Shown one piece after another: positions 1 to 9,406 of a stretch of 64,000 bases of DNA. The notes under the pieces were generated by a model. The model was not told the origin of the DNA. It saw only the letters and a list, made by a program, of their open reading frames with translations, and ran no database searches. Source of the DNA: Roseiarcus sp963794155. Its GTDB lineage: Bacteria; Pseudomonadota; Alphaproteobacteria; Rhizobiales; Beijerinckiaceae. Positions within the stretch are counted from its first letter, which is position 1. The number at the start of each line of letters is the position of its first letter. Made by a program: the position numbers and the translations under genes. The stretch is from NCBI GenBank assembly GCA_963794155.1, contig CAWCCX010000012.1:62001-126000 (forward strand), given 5' to 3'.

Positions 1-551
1 AACGAAGTCTCGATAACTCCGGCGCGCCCGCCGCCGATCGCGGACGCGTAGGAAAGGCCGAGATCGTGGGCGTTGCCGCTCGCGTTCTGATGGATCGCGA
101 TCAGGCAGGGCACACCCCCGCCGCGCTTGTACTCAGAGCGCACCGTGTGCCCGGGTCCCTTCGGAGCGACCATCAGCACGTCGAGATCGGCGCGCGGCTC
201 GATCAGGTTGAAGTGGACGTTGAGCCCGTGGGCGAACATCAGCGCCGCGCCCTTCTTCATGTTTGGCGCAAGCTCATTGCGATAGATTTCGGCCTGCAGC
301 TCGTCCGGCGTCAGCATCATCACGATGTCGGCCCATTTGGCCGCCTGGGCGACCCCCATCACTTTGACGCCCTCGGCCTCCGCCTTCTTGGCCGACGCCG
401 AGTCCGGCCTCAAGCCCACGGCTATGTCCTTGACGCCGCTGTCGCGCATGTTGAGCAGATGCGCGTGGCCCTGGCTGCCGTAGCCGATGACGGCCACCTT
501 CTTGCCCTTGATGAGATTGAGATCGGAGTCCCGGTCGTAGTAAACGCGCAT
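1..551 (-). CDS. ilvC: Ketol-acid reductoisomerase (5' part, runs off the window)
   Basis: Acetohydroxy-acid isomeroreductase of valine, leucine and isoleucine synthesis, a cytosolic NADPH- and Mg-dependent enzyme. The reverse-strand reading frame starts at an ATG at 551 with MRVYYDRDSDLNLIKGKKV, the usual N-terminus of the class I enzyme. The Rossmann motif GYGSQGHAHL follows, and then a run ending in MVAPKGPGHTVRSEY that is typical of the cofactor domain. About 183 codons are visible; the C-terminal knotted domain lies beyond base 1. The overlapping forward frame at 66-557 has no family resemblance and is a shadow. Identification is by direct recognition of the conserved N-terminal domain. 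Confidence 0.93.
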   Translation of the reverse strand, partial: MRVYYDRDSDLNLIKGKKVAVIGYGSQGHAHLLNMRDSGVKDIAVGLRPDSASAKKAEAEGVKVMGVAQAAKWADIVMMLTPDELQAEIYRNELAPNMKKGAALMFAHGLNVHFNLIEPRADLDVLMVAPKGPGHTVRSEYKRGGGVPCLIAIHQNASGNAHDLGLSYASAIGGGRAGVIETS

Positions 552-794
552 GTCTAATCCTGGTGTCTCGCGCGCCAAACCCGGCTTTGCGCTGAAAAGA
601 GGGTCGGGCGACGGGGCCGCCGCGCCGATGGCCGGGGTTTCTAGTGAATGCGGGCGGCGCGATCAAGCGGACCGGAAGAGGCCGCGCGCGCCGAAGGCCG
701 GAGCGCCTCCCGCGGCGGTTGGCCTTATGGCGGCGGCGCCCTATTATTCGCTCCGGCCCGCGAAGCGGCGGGGTCTGGCGGGGAGGGGTTTTCC

Positions 795-1391
795 ATGCGC
801 TTGCTTCAACGGTTGCGGTCGCTGGCGTTACTCGCGCTGATCGCCATTTCGGTTTCGGCCTGCGGCTACAACGTCATCCCAACCAAGCAGGAGGCCGCCA
901 ACGCGGCTTGGGCGGAGGTCCAGAACCAGTACCAGCGCCGGGCCGATCTCGTCCCCAACCTGGTCGCGACGGTCCAGGGCTACGCCAAGCAGGAGAAGGA
1001 CGTCTTCGTCCAGGTCACCGAGGCGCGCGCCAAGGCGACCTCGATCCACCTCGACGCCAACGACCTGACCGACCCGGCGAAGGTCAAGGAGCTGCAGGAC
1101 GCGCAAAACGCTCTCTCGGGCGCGCTTGGGCGGCTGCTCGCGGTCAGCGAAAACTATCCCGACCTCAAATCGAACCAGAACTTCCTGGCGCTGCAATCCC
1201 AGCTCGAGGGGACCGAGAACCGGATCGCCGTCGCCCGCAGGGACTACATCGCCGCCGTGCAGGACTTCAACACCACGCTCAGGACCTTCCCAACCGTGCT
1301 GTGGGCGCAGACGGTGTTTCGCTCGATCAAGCCGCTTGTTCCGTTCACCGCCGACTCCGGAGCCCAGGCGGCGCCGAAGGTGAAGTTCTAG
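795..1391 (+). CDS. LemA family lipoprotein
   Basis: LemA-family protein of 198 residues. The start chosen is the ATG at 795: it puts a hydrophobic signal (LLALIAISV) directly before a lipobox ending in VSAC, so the mature protein should begin at the Cys and be lipid-anchored. The body has the family's NQYQRRADLVPNLV motif and a predicted long helical fold. A frame-open stretch extends upstream to 648, but that would put the signal peptide internally. The next two genes carry TPM domains, and lemA-TPM clusters are common. The biochemical role of LemA is not established. Confidence 0.9.
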   Translation: MRLLQRLRSLALLALIAISVSACGYNVIPTKQEAANAAWAEVQNQYQRRADLVPNLVATVQGYAKQEKDVFVQVTEARAKATSIHLDANDLTDPAKVKELQDAQNALSGALGRLLAVSENYPDLKSNQNFLALQSQLEGTENRIAVARRDYIAAVQDFNTTLRTFPTVLWAQTVFRSIKPLVPFTADSGAQAAPKVKF

Positions 1392-1413
1392 CCCTCGAAC
1401 CGGGAGCGTTCGG

Positions 1414-2190
1414 ATGCTTCGCCGCTGGCCGCCGGCCCTGATCGGCGCCCTTGTCGCGGCGCTGTGGATCAGCGCGGCGATTGCAGCGTCGAGCTTCCCT
1501 CCGCTCACCGGACGGGTGGTTGACGAGGCGCACATCCTGTCGCCCGTCACCGCCGCCGACCTCGACCGCAAGCTCGCCGACCTCGAGCAGAAGTCCGGAA
1601 TCCAGCTGGTCGTGGCGACCGTGCCCTCGCTCGGCGGCGAGGAGATCGAGCCCTACGCCAACGCGCTCTTCCGCGCCTGGAAACTGGGCGAAGCGAAGAA
1701 GAACAACGGCGCTCTGCTCCTGATCGCCCCGAACGAGCGTAGGGTGCGGATCGAGGTCGGCTACGGCCTCGAGGGCACGCTGACCGACGCCGTCTCCAGC
1801 ATCATCATCGCCAACGCGATCGCGCCCAAATTCAAGGCCGGCGATTTCAACGGCGGCGTCACCCGCGGCGTCGACGACATCATCACCGCGCTCACCACCG
1901 ATTCGGCCGAGTGGAAACCGAAGCCGACCGACATGCGGGCCGAGCATGAGGCTTCGCTGCTCGATACGCTTGCGCCGTTCCTAATTTTCCTCTTCATCGT
2001 GTTCGTGATTTCGCGGATCTCCCGGCGGAGCGGCGGCGGCAATGTCATCTTCATTCCGATGGGCACGGGCGGCGGCTTCGGCCGCGGCGGTTTTGGCGGT
2101 GGCGGCGGCTTCGGCGGCGGCGGGTTTGGCGGCGGTTTTTCCGGCGGCGGCGGCTCATCGGGCGGCGGCGGCGCCTCGGGAGGCTGGTGA
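1414..2190 (+). CDS. TPM domain protein with glycine-rich tail (YgcG-like)
   Basis: Secreted or membrane-anchored TPM-domain protein of 258 residues. An N-terminal signal (ALVAALWISAAIAA) is followed by the TPM fold, which shows GRVVDEAHILS near residue 31, AKKNNGALLLIAP and VGYGLEGTLTDA. A single transmembrane segment (FLIFLFIVFVIS) then precedes a tail made almost wholly of Gly, Phe and Ser. This is the YgcG layout. It starts 22 bases after lemA and overlaps the next gene by one base, so the three are probably one operon. TPM domains have been tied to phosphatase activity and photosystem II repair in plants; the bacterial role is unclear. Confidence 0.88.
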   Translation: MLRRWPPALIGALVAALWISAAIAASSFPPLTGRVVDEAHILSPVTAADLDRKLADLEQKSGIQLVVATVPSLGGEEIEPYANALFRAWKLGEAKKNNGALLLIAPNERRVRIEVGYGLEGTLTDAVSSIIIANAIAPKFKAGDFNGGVTRGVDDIITALTTDSAEWKPKPTDMRAEHEASLLDTLAPFLIFLFIVFVISRISRRSGGGNVIFIPMGTGGGFGRGGFGGGGGFGGGGFGGGFSGGGGSSGGGGASGGW

Positions 2191-2795
2191 TGATCCTCGA
2201 GGCGGCCGAGGCGGCGCGCGTCGAAGCGGCGTTCGACGCCGCGCAACTCAAGACCCGCGCGCCCCTCGTTTGCGTTCTCGCCGGCGCTTCCGCCTCCCGC
2301 GACGCCGAGTTTCTGCTCGGCGCCTGCATTCTCGCCCTGGCGACGCCGCTGCCGCTGTTGCTGTTCACTGAACTTTCCGCCCACCGCATCTACGTCGCGC
2401 AACTGCTGGTCGCCATTCTCGCCGCGGTCTTGGGTTCGCTGCCACCGGTTCGGCGCTGGCTCGTCCCGAAGCGCATGGCGCGCTCGGCCGGCCACCGGGC
2501 GGCGCTGGCGCAATTCGCGCTGCGCGGGATCGACCGCTCGCAGTGCGGCGCTCTCGTTTATGTGTCGCTGGCCGAGCATTACATCCGGATCGTGCCGGCT
2601 GAGGATGCGGCGCGAGCGGTCAATCACGACCGCTGGCAAGCCGTCGTCGACGAAGCGCTTGGACCGCTCGCCGCTGGGGCGACGGAAACCGCGCTGCTCG
2701 GGCTCGCCCAGCGCTGCGGCGATCTTCTCGCCGGACCATTCCCGCCGGGAGAGTTTGTTGATCTCTTAAAGCGGCAACGGTTTCACGTCGTGTGA
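2190..2795 (+). CDS. TPM domain membrane protein
   Basis: A 201-residue protein, third in the lemA-TPM cluster. Its ATG (2190) overlaps the TGA of the preceding gene, a sign of translational coupling. Two hydrophobic stretches (about residues 46-60 and 66-83) suggest a hairpin in the inner membrane. The C-terminal half (CGALVYVSLAEHYIRIV followed by alternating helices) resembles the TPM domain, as in the DUF-type TPM partners usually found beside LemA. No catalytic motif is evident. The assignment rests on context plus weak sequence resemblance. Confidence 0.7.
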   Translation: MILEAAEAARVEAAFDAAQLKTRAPLVCVLAGASASRDAEFLLGACILALATPLPLLLFTELSAHRIYVAQLLVAILAAVLGSLPPVRRWLVPKRMARSAGHRAALAQFALRGIDRSQCGALVYVSLAEHYIRIVPAEDAARAVNHDRWQAVVDEALGPLAAGATETALLGLAQRCGDLLAGPFPPGEFVDLLKRQRFHVV

Positions 2796-2930
2796 GCGTC
2801 AAGCATCACGGGATGCGGGATTTGTCGGCTCCCGGCGCGGGTCGACACAGCTGTAAACCATGCCCGCAGCTTGAGATTGCGGGCATTCTCCTCTAGGAAC
2901 AGGCCTGCGTGGGAAGCTCGCGGGGACGCA

Positions 2931-4226
2931 ATGATAGCACTTGACGTGGGCTCGATCGGGCGGCGGGCGATCGTCGTCCTCGCCGCCATGCTCGCGATCG
3001 GCGCCGTTTCGGCGCAGGCGACGCCCTATCTGGTCGTCGACGCCGACAGCGGCCAGGTGCTGATTCAGGACGAGGCGACCGCCCCGTGGTATCCGGCCTC
3101 GCTAACAAAGCTGATGACGGTCTATGTGGCGCTGGACGCGGTGCGCGGCGGCAAGCTCACGCTCGACACGCCGCTCGTCATGTCGGCGCGCGCGGCGCGG
3201 ATGCCGCCGTCGAAAATGGGGTTCCGGCCGGGCACCGAAGTGACGCTCGACAATGCGCTCAAGATGCTGATGGTCAAGTCGCCCAACGACGTCGCGGTGA
3301 TGGTCGCCGAGGGTGTTTCGGGCTCGGTCGAAGCCTTCGCCGACGACATGAATGCGGCCGGGGAGCGCCTGGGCCTGCACGAATTGCATTTCGTCAATCC
3401 TAACGGCCTGCATGATTCCGCCCACGTGTCGTCCGCCCGCGACATGGCGATGATCGCCCGGGCGCTGCTGCGCGAGTTTCCTGAGCATGCCGACCTCTTC
3501 AGCATCGGGGCGCTTCAGCTCGGCAAACAGTACATCCCCAATCATAACGGCCTGCTTGGCCGCTATCCCGGCGCCGACGGGATGAAGACCGGCTTCACCT
3601 GTCCGGCGGGCTTCAATGTGGTGGCGAGCGCCAGCGACTACGGACGGCGCCTGATCGTCGTCGTGCTCGGCGCGCCGACGGCGAAATCGCGCAACCAGGA
3701 AGCCGCGGACCTCTTCGACCGCGGCTTCGCCATAAACGGCGGCGTCGGGTCGCTCGAATCGCTGCCTTCTGGCTCAGGCCCGGCGCCCAACATGCGCGCC
3801 GACGTTTGCCTGCGTCGCAACGCAGCCGCGATCGCCGCCGCTGAAGACGAGGGCGTCGCCCAGCCGATTCAGTCGGCTGGGTCCGCCGGCCGCGGGGTCC
3901 CGTTCGCTAATCCGTTCGCGGCGCTGCTCGCGCCCGCGCACACCCAGCTCTCGGACGAAAGGATCCGGTTTGATCCGGTTCCCGTCTTTCTCGGTCCCGC
4001 CCCGGGGTGGAAAGGTCCGGCGCTCGGCGCCCGTCCCACCGGCGCGGCGGCGGCGTCCAACCTTGCTCAGGGCGTAACCGCCGGCGCCGAGGCGCCGACC
4101 ACCCCTCACCGCGTGAGGAGCAAGTCGAAGCCCATCCGCGATGCCACCGCGGCGACCAAGGCGCAGAAACTCGTGGCGGCAAAAACCGTCAAGTCCAAGG
4201 CCGGCAGCGGCGACAGCGACAAGTAG
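2931..4226 (+). CDS. D-alanyl-D-alanine carboxypeptidase (S11 family)
   Basis: Low-molecular-weight penicillin-binding protein that trims the terminal D-Ala of peptidoglycan stem peptides in the periplasm. The 431-residue product starts at the ATG at 2931. It has a signal sequence (VVLAAMLAIGAVSAQA) followed by all three active-site motifs: SLTK at residues 57-60, SPN at 117-119 and KTG at 219-221. Beyond the catalytic domain lies a ~150-residue Ala/Pro/Lys-rich C-terminal extension in place of a clear amphipathic membrane anchor. An in-frame upstream start at 2871 would bury the signal peptide. A strong candidate terminator lies about 250 bases downstream. Confidence 0.93.
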   Translation: MIALDVGSIGRRAIVVLAAMLAIGAVSAQATPYLVVDADSGQVLIQDEATAPWYPASLTKLMTVYVALDAVRGGKLTLDTPLVMSARAARMPPSKMGFRPGTEVTLDNALKMLMVKSPNDVAVMVAEGVSGSVEAFADDMNAAGERLGLHELHFVNPNGLHDSAHVSSARDMAMIARALLREFPEHADLFSIGALQLGKQYIPNHNGLLGRYPGADGMKTGFTCPAGFNVVASASDYGRRLIVVVLGAPTAKSRNQEAADLFDRGFAINGGVGSLESLPSGSGPAPNMRADVCLRRNAAAIAAAEDEGVAQPIQSAGSAGRGVPFANPFAALLAPAHTQLSDERIRFDPVPVFLGPAPGWKGPALGARPTGAAAASNLAQGVTAGAEAPTTPHRVRSKSKPIRDATAATKAQKLVAAKTVKSKAGSGDSDK

Positions 4227-4476
4227 GGCGTTTCGATCAAATAATCGTGAGTTTTGGGTCGAAAAAGAATCGAATTCCGCTGCCAAAATATAGCACGCGG
4301 AAGTAGAAGAAATTTTTTACACCCTGCCTTAGTTTGGCCAGTTTGTGGTCAAGCGCGCGCCGCAACGCCGGAGCATATTGAAAGGGTGCCGCGTGGGATC
4401 GGTTCGCGGTTAGCTCGGTTTTCTTGCCCCCCAGCCCCCGAGCGCCAAGACGGACCGAAGGCATTCCACGAAGGCT
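4227..4476 (+). other. Intergenic stretch, possible small RNA or long 3' UTR
   Basis: About 250 bases without a credible gene between the carboxypeptidase and the terminator. The first 90 bases are visibly A/T-rich (around 4231-4320, with a run aattttttac), and the rest returns to high GC. Short open frames here on both strands have no recognisable protein character. A small RNA ending at the 4477-4519 terminator is possible, but no promoter can be fixed with confidence. Confidence 0.25.
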
Positions 4477-4519
4477 AGCGGATCGGCGGGCCCCCTCCTA
4501 GCCGATCCGCTCTTTTTTT
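4477..4519. terminator. Rho-independent terminator
   Basis: A perfect 11-bp inverted repeat (AGCGGATCGGC at 4477-4487 and GCCGATCCGCT at 4501-4511) is followed at once by a run of seven T on the + strand (4513-4519). It is oriented to end + strand transcripts. It lies 250 bases past the carboxypeptidase stop and just before the convergent nudC stop, so it may end a long 3' UTR or a separate small RNA. Confidence 0.85.
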
Positions 4520-4543
4520 GTCCGCGCGGCGGAACGACCGGCC

Positions 4544-5527
4544 TTACCCGCCGAATTCAACCCTCTCGTAAGCCCACCGCTTCAGCAGGTGATGCGCGAT
4601 CGCCACCGGCATTGGCGCTGCGAGGCGATCGGGGTGGCGTCGTTCGAGGAGCGCGAGCGCCTCTTCACGGCTGAACCAGCGGGCATCCTCCAATTCAACC
4701 TGATCGACCTTGACGGCGCGGCCCCGAGCCCGGGCGAAGCAGCCGATCATCAGCGAGGCCGGGAAAGGCCACGGCTGCGAAGCAAAATACTGGACCGCGC
4801 CGCAAAGGACGCCGGCCTCCTCCCAGATTTCACGCCTGACGGCAGCCTCGACCGTCTCTCCGGGTTCAACGAATCCGGCCAGCGCCGAATACATGCCCTT
4901 CGGGAACCTCGGCTGGCGGCCGAGCAGGCAGGAATCGCCGTCGATCGCAAGCATGATGACCACTGGATCGGTGCGCGGGAAATGCGTCGCCTTGCAGACC
5001 GTGCAGTCTCGCCGCCAGCCCGCCACCGCGACCTCGGTGGGGGCGCCGCAGTTGGCGCAGAAGCGATGATGGGCGTGCCAGTGCATGAGCGCCTTGGCGG
5101 TGGCCAGCATCGCCGCCTGGTCCTGCGGCGCGAGCCCGCCGACTGCGATCGAGCGAAGGTCGATGAGCTTCAAATCCTCGCGGCCCGGAACGATCAGAAC
5201 CCGCCGATCGAGAAACCCGTCGCTTGCGTCCGCGCGCAGTTCGACCGCCTCGTCAGCCATGAGGGCGGCGAAAATCGGCGCGCCGTCGGGCGCGAGGCCG
5301 AGAAGCGCTTCGACCTCAGCCCTTCCGAGCGCCCCGATCTCGCCGACCGGCAGCAGCGCGTCGAGCCCGTTCGCCGTATTGCGCAAGATCGGCATGTCGC
5401 GGGCGATGAGGAGCGCGCGGGCGTCTTCGCGGGCGCGCAGGCGAGCGACCTCCGCCGGATCCTCGCGTCGATACGATCCGCGATCAAACCAATCGACGAC
5501 AAAGCCGAGGCCTTCGAGAGCTGCCAA
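4544..5527 (-). CDS. nudC: NADH pyrophosphatase (Nudix hydrolase)
   Basis: Hydrolyses NADH to NMNH and AMP and can remove NAD caps from RNA. A zinc ribbon (CANCGAPT and CTVC) precedes the Nudix box GFVEPGETVEAAVRREIWEE, followed by the NADH-specific signature SQPWPFPASL. The start is a TTG at 5527, because AAGGAGGT lies seven bases before it and the next residues (AALEGLGFVVDWFDRGS) match where NudC N-termini begin. The frame stays open to 5773 but would then overlap the neighbouring LprI-like gene and encode Arg-rich shadow sequence. The product is 327 residues, a normal length. Confidence 0.92.
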   Translation of the reverse strand: MAALEGLGFVVDWFDRGSYRREDPAEVARLRAREDARALLIARDMPILRNTANGLDALLPVGEIGALGRAEVEALLGLAPDGAPIFAALMADEAVELRADASDGFLDRRVLIVPGREDLKLIDLRSIAVGGLAPQDQAAMLATAKALMHWHAHHRFCANCGAPTEVAVAGWRRDCTVCKATHFPRTDPVVIMLAIDGDSCLLGRQPRFPKGMYSALAGFVEPGETVEAAVRREIWEEAGVLCGAVQYFASQPWPFPASLMIGCFARARGRAVKVDQVELEDARWFSREEALALLERRHPDRLAAPMPVAIAHHLLKRWAYERVEFGG

Positions 5528-5612
5528 TGCCTGACCTCCTTCAGCCGAGCTCAGTCGGCGAATTGGCGCGGACGGCGAAGAAATCCCATGGCGAGCGCAG
5601 CGAGGCCGCGGC

Positions 5613-6068
5613 TCAAGGATAGCGCGCCTTGAGGTTCGAGATCCGGGCCGCGTCATAGTCGATGATGCAGCGCAGGCGCGGGTCGCCGCCCTTGGCGTCC
5701 ATGCCCGATTCGAACGGCGCCACGTCTTGACATTCCGAATCGCGCCAGGCGGCCCATTGCGCCTGCGCGTCACTGAGCGAGTGGCGCCACCGGGCCTTTT
5801 GCGTCGACATCAAGCCCTGGCGGGCGTCGATGGATTTCATCGCCGCCTCAACCGCCGCGGAAAGCTCCCTCTCGGACCGGTCGGCGTTGGTCCTCAGGCA
5901 CTCGGCAAGTTCGCGCGCCCCGATCTTGGCGGCGTCGCAGGCGGCCTGGGATGGGCGCGCGTCCTCGGCTCGAGCCAACGAAGACAAGGCGATCACGGCG
6001 GCGGCAAGCACGAGGGATCGCTTGATCACGTTGGTCACCCGGAAAAGGAGATGGGGAGAGCGCTTCAC
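5613..6068 (-). CDS. LprI-like (DUF1311) secreted protein
   Basis: A 151-residue exported protein whose C-terminal half fits the lysozyme-inhibitor LprI/DUF1311 pattern: paired cysteines (CDAAK, ECL), a W-rich segment (KARWRHSLSDAQAQWAAWRDSEC) and a late Cys (RLRC). A signal peptide is visible (SLVLAAAVIALSSLARA). The GTG at 6068 overlaps the stop of the upstream aminotransferase (GTGA), implying coupled translation. An internal GTG closer to the signal peptide is an alternative start. Binding of lysozyme is known for some relatives and only inferred here. Confidence 0.75.
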   Translation of the reverse strand: MKRSPHLLFRVTNVIKRSLVLAAAVIALSSLARAEDARPSQAACDAAKIGARELAECLRTNADRSERELSAAVEAAMKSIDARQGLMSTQKARWRHSLSDAQAQWAAWRDSECQDVAPFESGMDAKGGDPRLRCIIDYDAARISNLKARYP

Positions 6069-7260
6069 AGGCCCGCCGCCGCCTGCGCGGGACGGCTGAG
6101 AAACTCCTGCATACGCTCGAGGGCGCGTTCTATATTCTCTAGCGAGTTGGCGTAGGACAGGCGCAAGTATCCCTCGCCGTGGACGCCGAAATCAGGACCC
6201 CCGATGACCGCCACGCCCGCCTGCTGCAGCAGGGCCGAAGCGAGGGGCTTCGCCTTCCAGCCGGTGCGGGCGACATTCGGAAAAGCGTAGAAGGCGCCCT
6301 TGGTCGTCGCGGCGCGAACGCCGGGCAGCCGATTGAGGCCGACGGTCACCGCTCGGCGGCGCCGGTCGAATTCTGCCCGCATGGCGTCGACCGAGTTCCT
6401 GCGGACCTTTCAGCGCCGCGATCCCGGCGAATTGCGTCGCCGCATTGACGCAGGAATAGGAATTGACCGCCAGTTTCCGCGCAATTTCGCGCCAGGGCTT
6501 CGGCCAAACGGAATAGCCGAGCCGCCACCCAGTCATGGCGTAGGTCTTCGACCAGCCGTCGAGCAGGATCAGCCGATCGCGGATCTCCGGATAGGCGAGG
6601 AGCGACCGATGGGCGAGCCCGTCGTAAGTCAATTGTCCGTAGATTTCGTCCGACAGGATCGCCGCCTTCGGCCATTGCGCAAGCCCGGCGACCAGCTTGT
6701 CGATCTCTTCGCGCGGCGTCACGCCGCCGGTCGGGTTGGCGGGCGAATTGAGAATGACGAGGCGCGTCTCGGGCGTCATCAGCTTCAGCGCCTCCTCAGC
6801 CGAGAAGGCGAAGCCGTTCGAACTCGCGCATCGGCAGGGGAATCGGCCGCGCGCCCGCGAATTCGATCATCGAGCGGTAGATCGGGAATCCGGGGTCCGG
6901 ATAGACGATGTCGGCGCCCTTGTCGCCGAACATCATGATCGCCATGAACATCGTCACCTTGCCGCCCGGAACGATGAGGACGAGGTCCGGCGAAACTGCG
7001 ACGTTGAGACGGCGGTGCAGGTCTTCCGCTACCGCCTCGCGCAACGGTGCGATTCCGGTGGCGTCGGTATAGCCGTGCTCGCCGTCGCGCAGCGCCTTGA
7101 CGGCGGCCTCGACGATGTGCGGCGGGGTTTTAAAGTCGGGCTGGCCGATGCCGAGATTGATGATGTCGCGCCCCTGGCGCGTGAGCTCGGCCGCCCTCGC
7201 CAGAACGGCGAAAGCGTTTTCCTCCCCCATCCGCCCGAAGGCGGAATTGATCGCGGTCAA
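6065..7260 (-). pseudogene. PLP-dependent aminotransferase, class I/II, broken by two frameshifts
   Basis: Fold-type I aminotransferase of the aspartate/LL-DAP family, read in three successive reverse-strand frames. The first segment (to about 6820) carries INLGIGQPDFKTP. The second carries NSPANPTGG and the PLP-lysine motif DGWSKTYAMTGWRLGY. The third (from about 6395) carries the C-terminal GAFYAFPNV and RLSYANS. Each junction needs removal of one base, near 6816-6824 and 6391-6399, after which an ordinary ~397-residue protein results with no missing motif. The start is taken as the TTG at 7260, behind GGAG; a TTG at 7296 is also open. Because conservation is intact on both sides, sequencing error or a very recent mutation is more likely than long decay. 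The substrate is not predictable. Confidence 0.85.
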
Positions 7261-7378
7261 GACTTGTGGCTCCGGTGGGCTAGCCCCTTTTGGCAAAGCC
7301 GCGCTCTCCGAGCAAGCGAAAGCCGCCGGGACGTCGGAGGGCGGTCGCCGGAGCCGAGCTCAGATCTAAACTCGCTTG

Positions 7379-9283
7379 TTATCCCAGCGCCTTCTCCATC
7401 ACCCGCCGCAGCCGCGCGGCGAAGGCGGGCGGGTCCTCGACCCCCGCACCCTCGAGGAGCCGGGCCTCGTCGAGCATGAGCCAGGCTGCGTCCTCGATCA
7501 GCGGCTTGTCCTTGCCCTCCTTGAAGCGCCCGGCGAGAGCGAGGGTTAGCGGGTGCGTGGGGTTGATCTCGAGGATGGGCTTCGTCCGCTCGGCGATCCG
7601 CCCATGCGCGGCCAGCATCCTTTCGAGCTGGCGGTCGGGGCCGAATTCGGGCGCGATGAGACAGGCGACGCTGTCGGTCAGGCGGTCGGACGCGCGAACC
7701 TCGGCGACCTCATCGCCCAGGGTCTGCTTGAAGAACGCAAAGAGGGTCGCCACTTCGCCGGTCGCCTCGGCCGGCGCGTTTGCCCCCTCGATGAGCGCGA
7801 TCGACTTGATGTCGGTTGCGCCCTGGCTCACTGACTTGAACGGCTTGCCGTCGAATCCCGCTGCCGTCGACACCCAGAAGGCGTCGACCGGGTCAGCGAG
7901 CAGCAGCACTTCGACCCCGCGCGCCTTGAACCCTTCGAGCTGGGGGCTCGCGGCGAGGCGTTTGGCGTCGTCGCCGGTCAGATAGAAGATCGCCGTCTGG
8001 TTCTCGCGTAAGGACGCAACATATTGCGCCAGTGTCCGGTCACCCCCGGCGTGGGTGGTGGTGACGAAGCGGGCGATCTTGAACAGGCCGTCGCGGCGCT
8101 CGGGGTCCTCGTACAGACCCTCCTTGATGACCGGGCCGAACTGCTCCCAGACCTTGGCGAACTTGTCCGGCTCGGCCTCGGCGAGCTTGCCCAACTCCTG
8201 GACAATGCGGTTGGTCACCCCCTTGCGGATCGCGGCGAAGACGTCGCTCTTCTGGATCAGCTCGCGCGAGACGTTGAGCGGCAGGTCGGCGCTGTCGACC
8301 ACCAGGCGCACAAAGCGCAGCCAGCCGGGAAGGAGGTCGGCGTCTTCGGTGATGAGGACGCGGCGCACGTAAAGCTTGTTGCGCCCCTTGCGCGCCGGAT
8401 CGAACAGATCGAATGGCCGCGAGCTTGGAATGAAGGCGAGCACGGTATATTCATGCCTTCCCTCCGCCCGCCAATGGAGCGTCAGCGCCGGCTCGTCGAA
8501 CTGGCCCGCGAGGCCGCGGTAGAATTCTGTGTATTCCTCCGCCGTCACGTCCGACTTGGACTTGGCCCAGATCGCCGCCCCGTCAGCGATCCGGCGCTTC
8601 TCGGCCCCGAGCTTCTCGATAAGGTCGATCGGCACGGCGACTGCGCCCGAGTGCTCGCGCACGATCCGCTCGAGCCTCCGCGGCTCGGCGAATTCGTGCG
8701 ACGCGTCGTTGAGATGAAGAACGACGCGCGTGCCGCGCTTCGGCGCGGATTCGAGCATGAGCGGCGCGATGGTGAACGAGCCTTTGCCGTCCGACGACCA
8801 GCGCCAGGCCTCGGCGGTCCCGGCGCGGCGGGTGTCGACCGTGACTTCGTCCGCGACCATGAACGACGAATAAAAGCCGATGCCGAACTGGCCGATGAGG
8901 GCCGCCGCTTCCTTGCTCGCGTCATCGGCCGCCAGCTTCTCCAGAAAGGCCTTGGTGCCGGAGCGGGCGATCGTGCCGAGCCCCTCGGTCAGGTCGTCGT
9001 GGGTCATGCCGACGCCGTTGTCCGAGAAGGTCAGCGTCTTGGCGTCAGGATTGATGGCAATCTCGATTGCGAAGGGGGCGCCGTCCTCGATCAGCTCGGG
9101 GCGGGAGATCGCCTCGTACCGCAGTTTCTCGCAGGCGTCGGCGGCGTTGGAGACGAGTTCTCGGACGAAAATCTCCCGGTCGGAATAGACCGAATGGACC
9201 ATCAGATGCAGCAGGCGCGAAACGTCGGCCTCGAAGCTCTGGGTCCTCGCTTCGCTGGTCGGGGTCTGGGCGTCGGCGGTCAA
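7379..9283 (-). CDS. htpG: Molecular chaperone HtpG (Hsp90)
   Basis: Bacterial Hsp90, a cytosolic ATP-dependent chaperone, 634 residues and full length. The GHKL ATPase domain opens with LLHLMVHSVYSDREIFVREL and shows the N-box ELVSNAADACEKLRYEA, the DNGVGM motif and GQFGIGFYSSF. The middle domain contains GVVDSADLPLNVSREL-type sequence (VRLVVDSADLPLNVSREL), and the C-terminal dimerisation domain ends with LLEGAGVEDPPAFAARL. It stands alone on the reverse strand between bolA and the aminotransferase. No heat-shock promoter could be assigned with confidence upstream of 9283. Confidence 0.97.
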   Translation of the reverse strand: MTADAQTPTSEARTQSFEADVSRLLHLMVHSVYSDREIFVRELVSNAADACEKLRYEAISRPELIEDGAPFAIEIAINPDAKTLTFSDNGVGMTHDDLTEGLGTIARSGTKAFLEKLAADDASKEAAALIGQFGIGFYSSFMVADEVTVDTRRAGTAEAWRWSSDGKGSFTIAPLMLESAPKRGTRVVLHLNDASHEFAEPRRLERIVREHSGAVAVPIDLIEKLGAEKRRIADGAAIWAKSKSDVTAEEYTEFYRGLAGQFDEPALTLHWRAEGRHEYTVLAFIPSSRPFDLFDPARKGRNKLYVRRVLITEDADLLPGWLRFVRLVVDSADLPLNVSRELIQKSDVFAAIRKGVTNRIVQELGKLAEAEPDKFAKVWEQFGPVIKEGLYEDPERRDGLFKIARFVTTTHAGGDRTLAQYVASLRENQTAIFYLTGDDAKRLAASPQLEGFKARGVEVLLLADPVDAFWVSTAAGFDGKPFKSVSQGATDIKSIALIEGANAPAEATGEVATLFAFFKQTLGDEVAEVRASDRLTDSVACLIAPEFGPDRQLERMLAAHGRIAERTKPILEINPTHPLTLALAGRFKEGKDKPLIEDAAWLMLDEARLLEGAGVEDPPAFAARLRRVMEKALG

Positions 9284-9406
9284 GTCTCAAACCTCTTCGA
9301 GAATGATGGGTCGGAACGGCCGGCCAAAATTGCGGGTGCGCGCTCATATCGGCGCGCCCGCCCGTCGATTCAAGCCGAAGTCGGGCGTTTCTTGGTGACC
9401 GACGCG

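Noticed and set aside
2060..2187. Dense ggcggc repeats, at first sight a tandem repeat
   Set aside because: They encode the glycine-rich tail of the TPM protein; low-complexity coding, not a separate repeat element.
4237..4478. Small frames on both strands after the carboxypeptidase gene
   Set aside because: No ribosome site, no homology character, and they overlap each other and the terminator region.
5527..5773. N-terminal extension of nudC to 5773
   Set aside because: It overlaps the LprI-like gene, is Arg/Thr-rich shadow sequence, and an AAGGAGGT site with TTG at 5527 gives the normal N-terminus.
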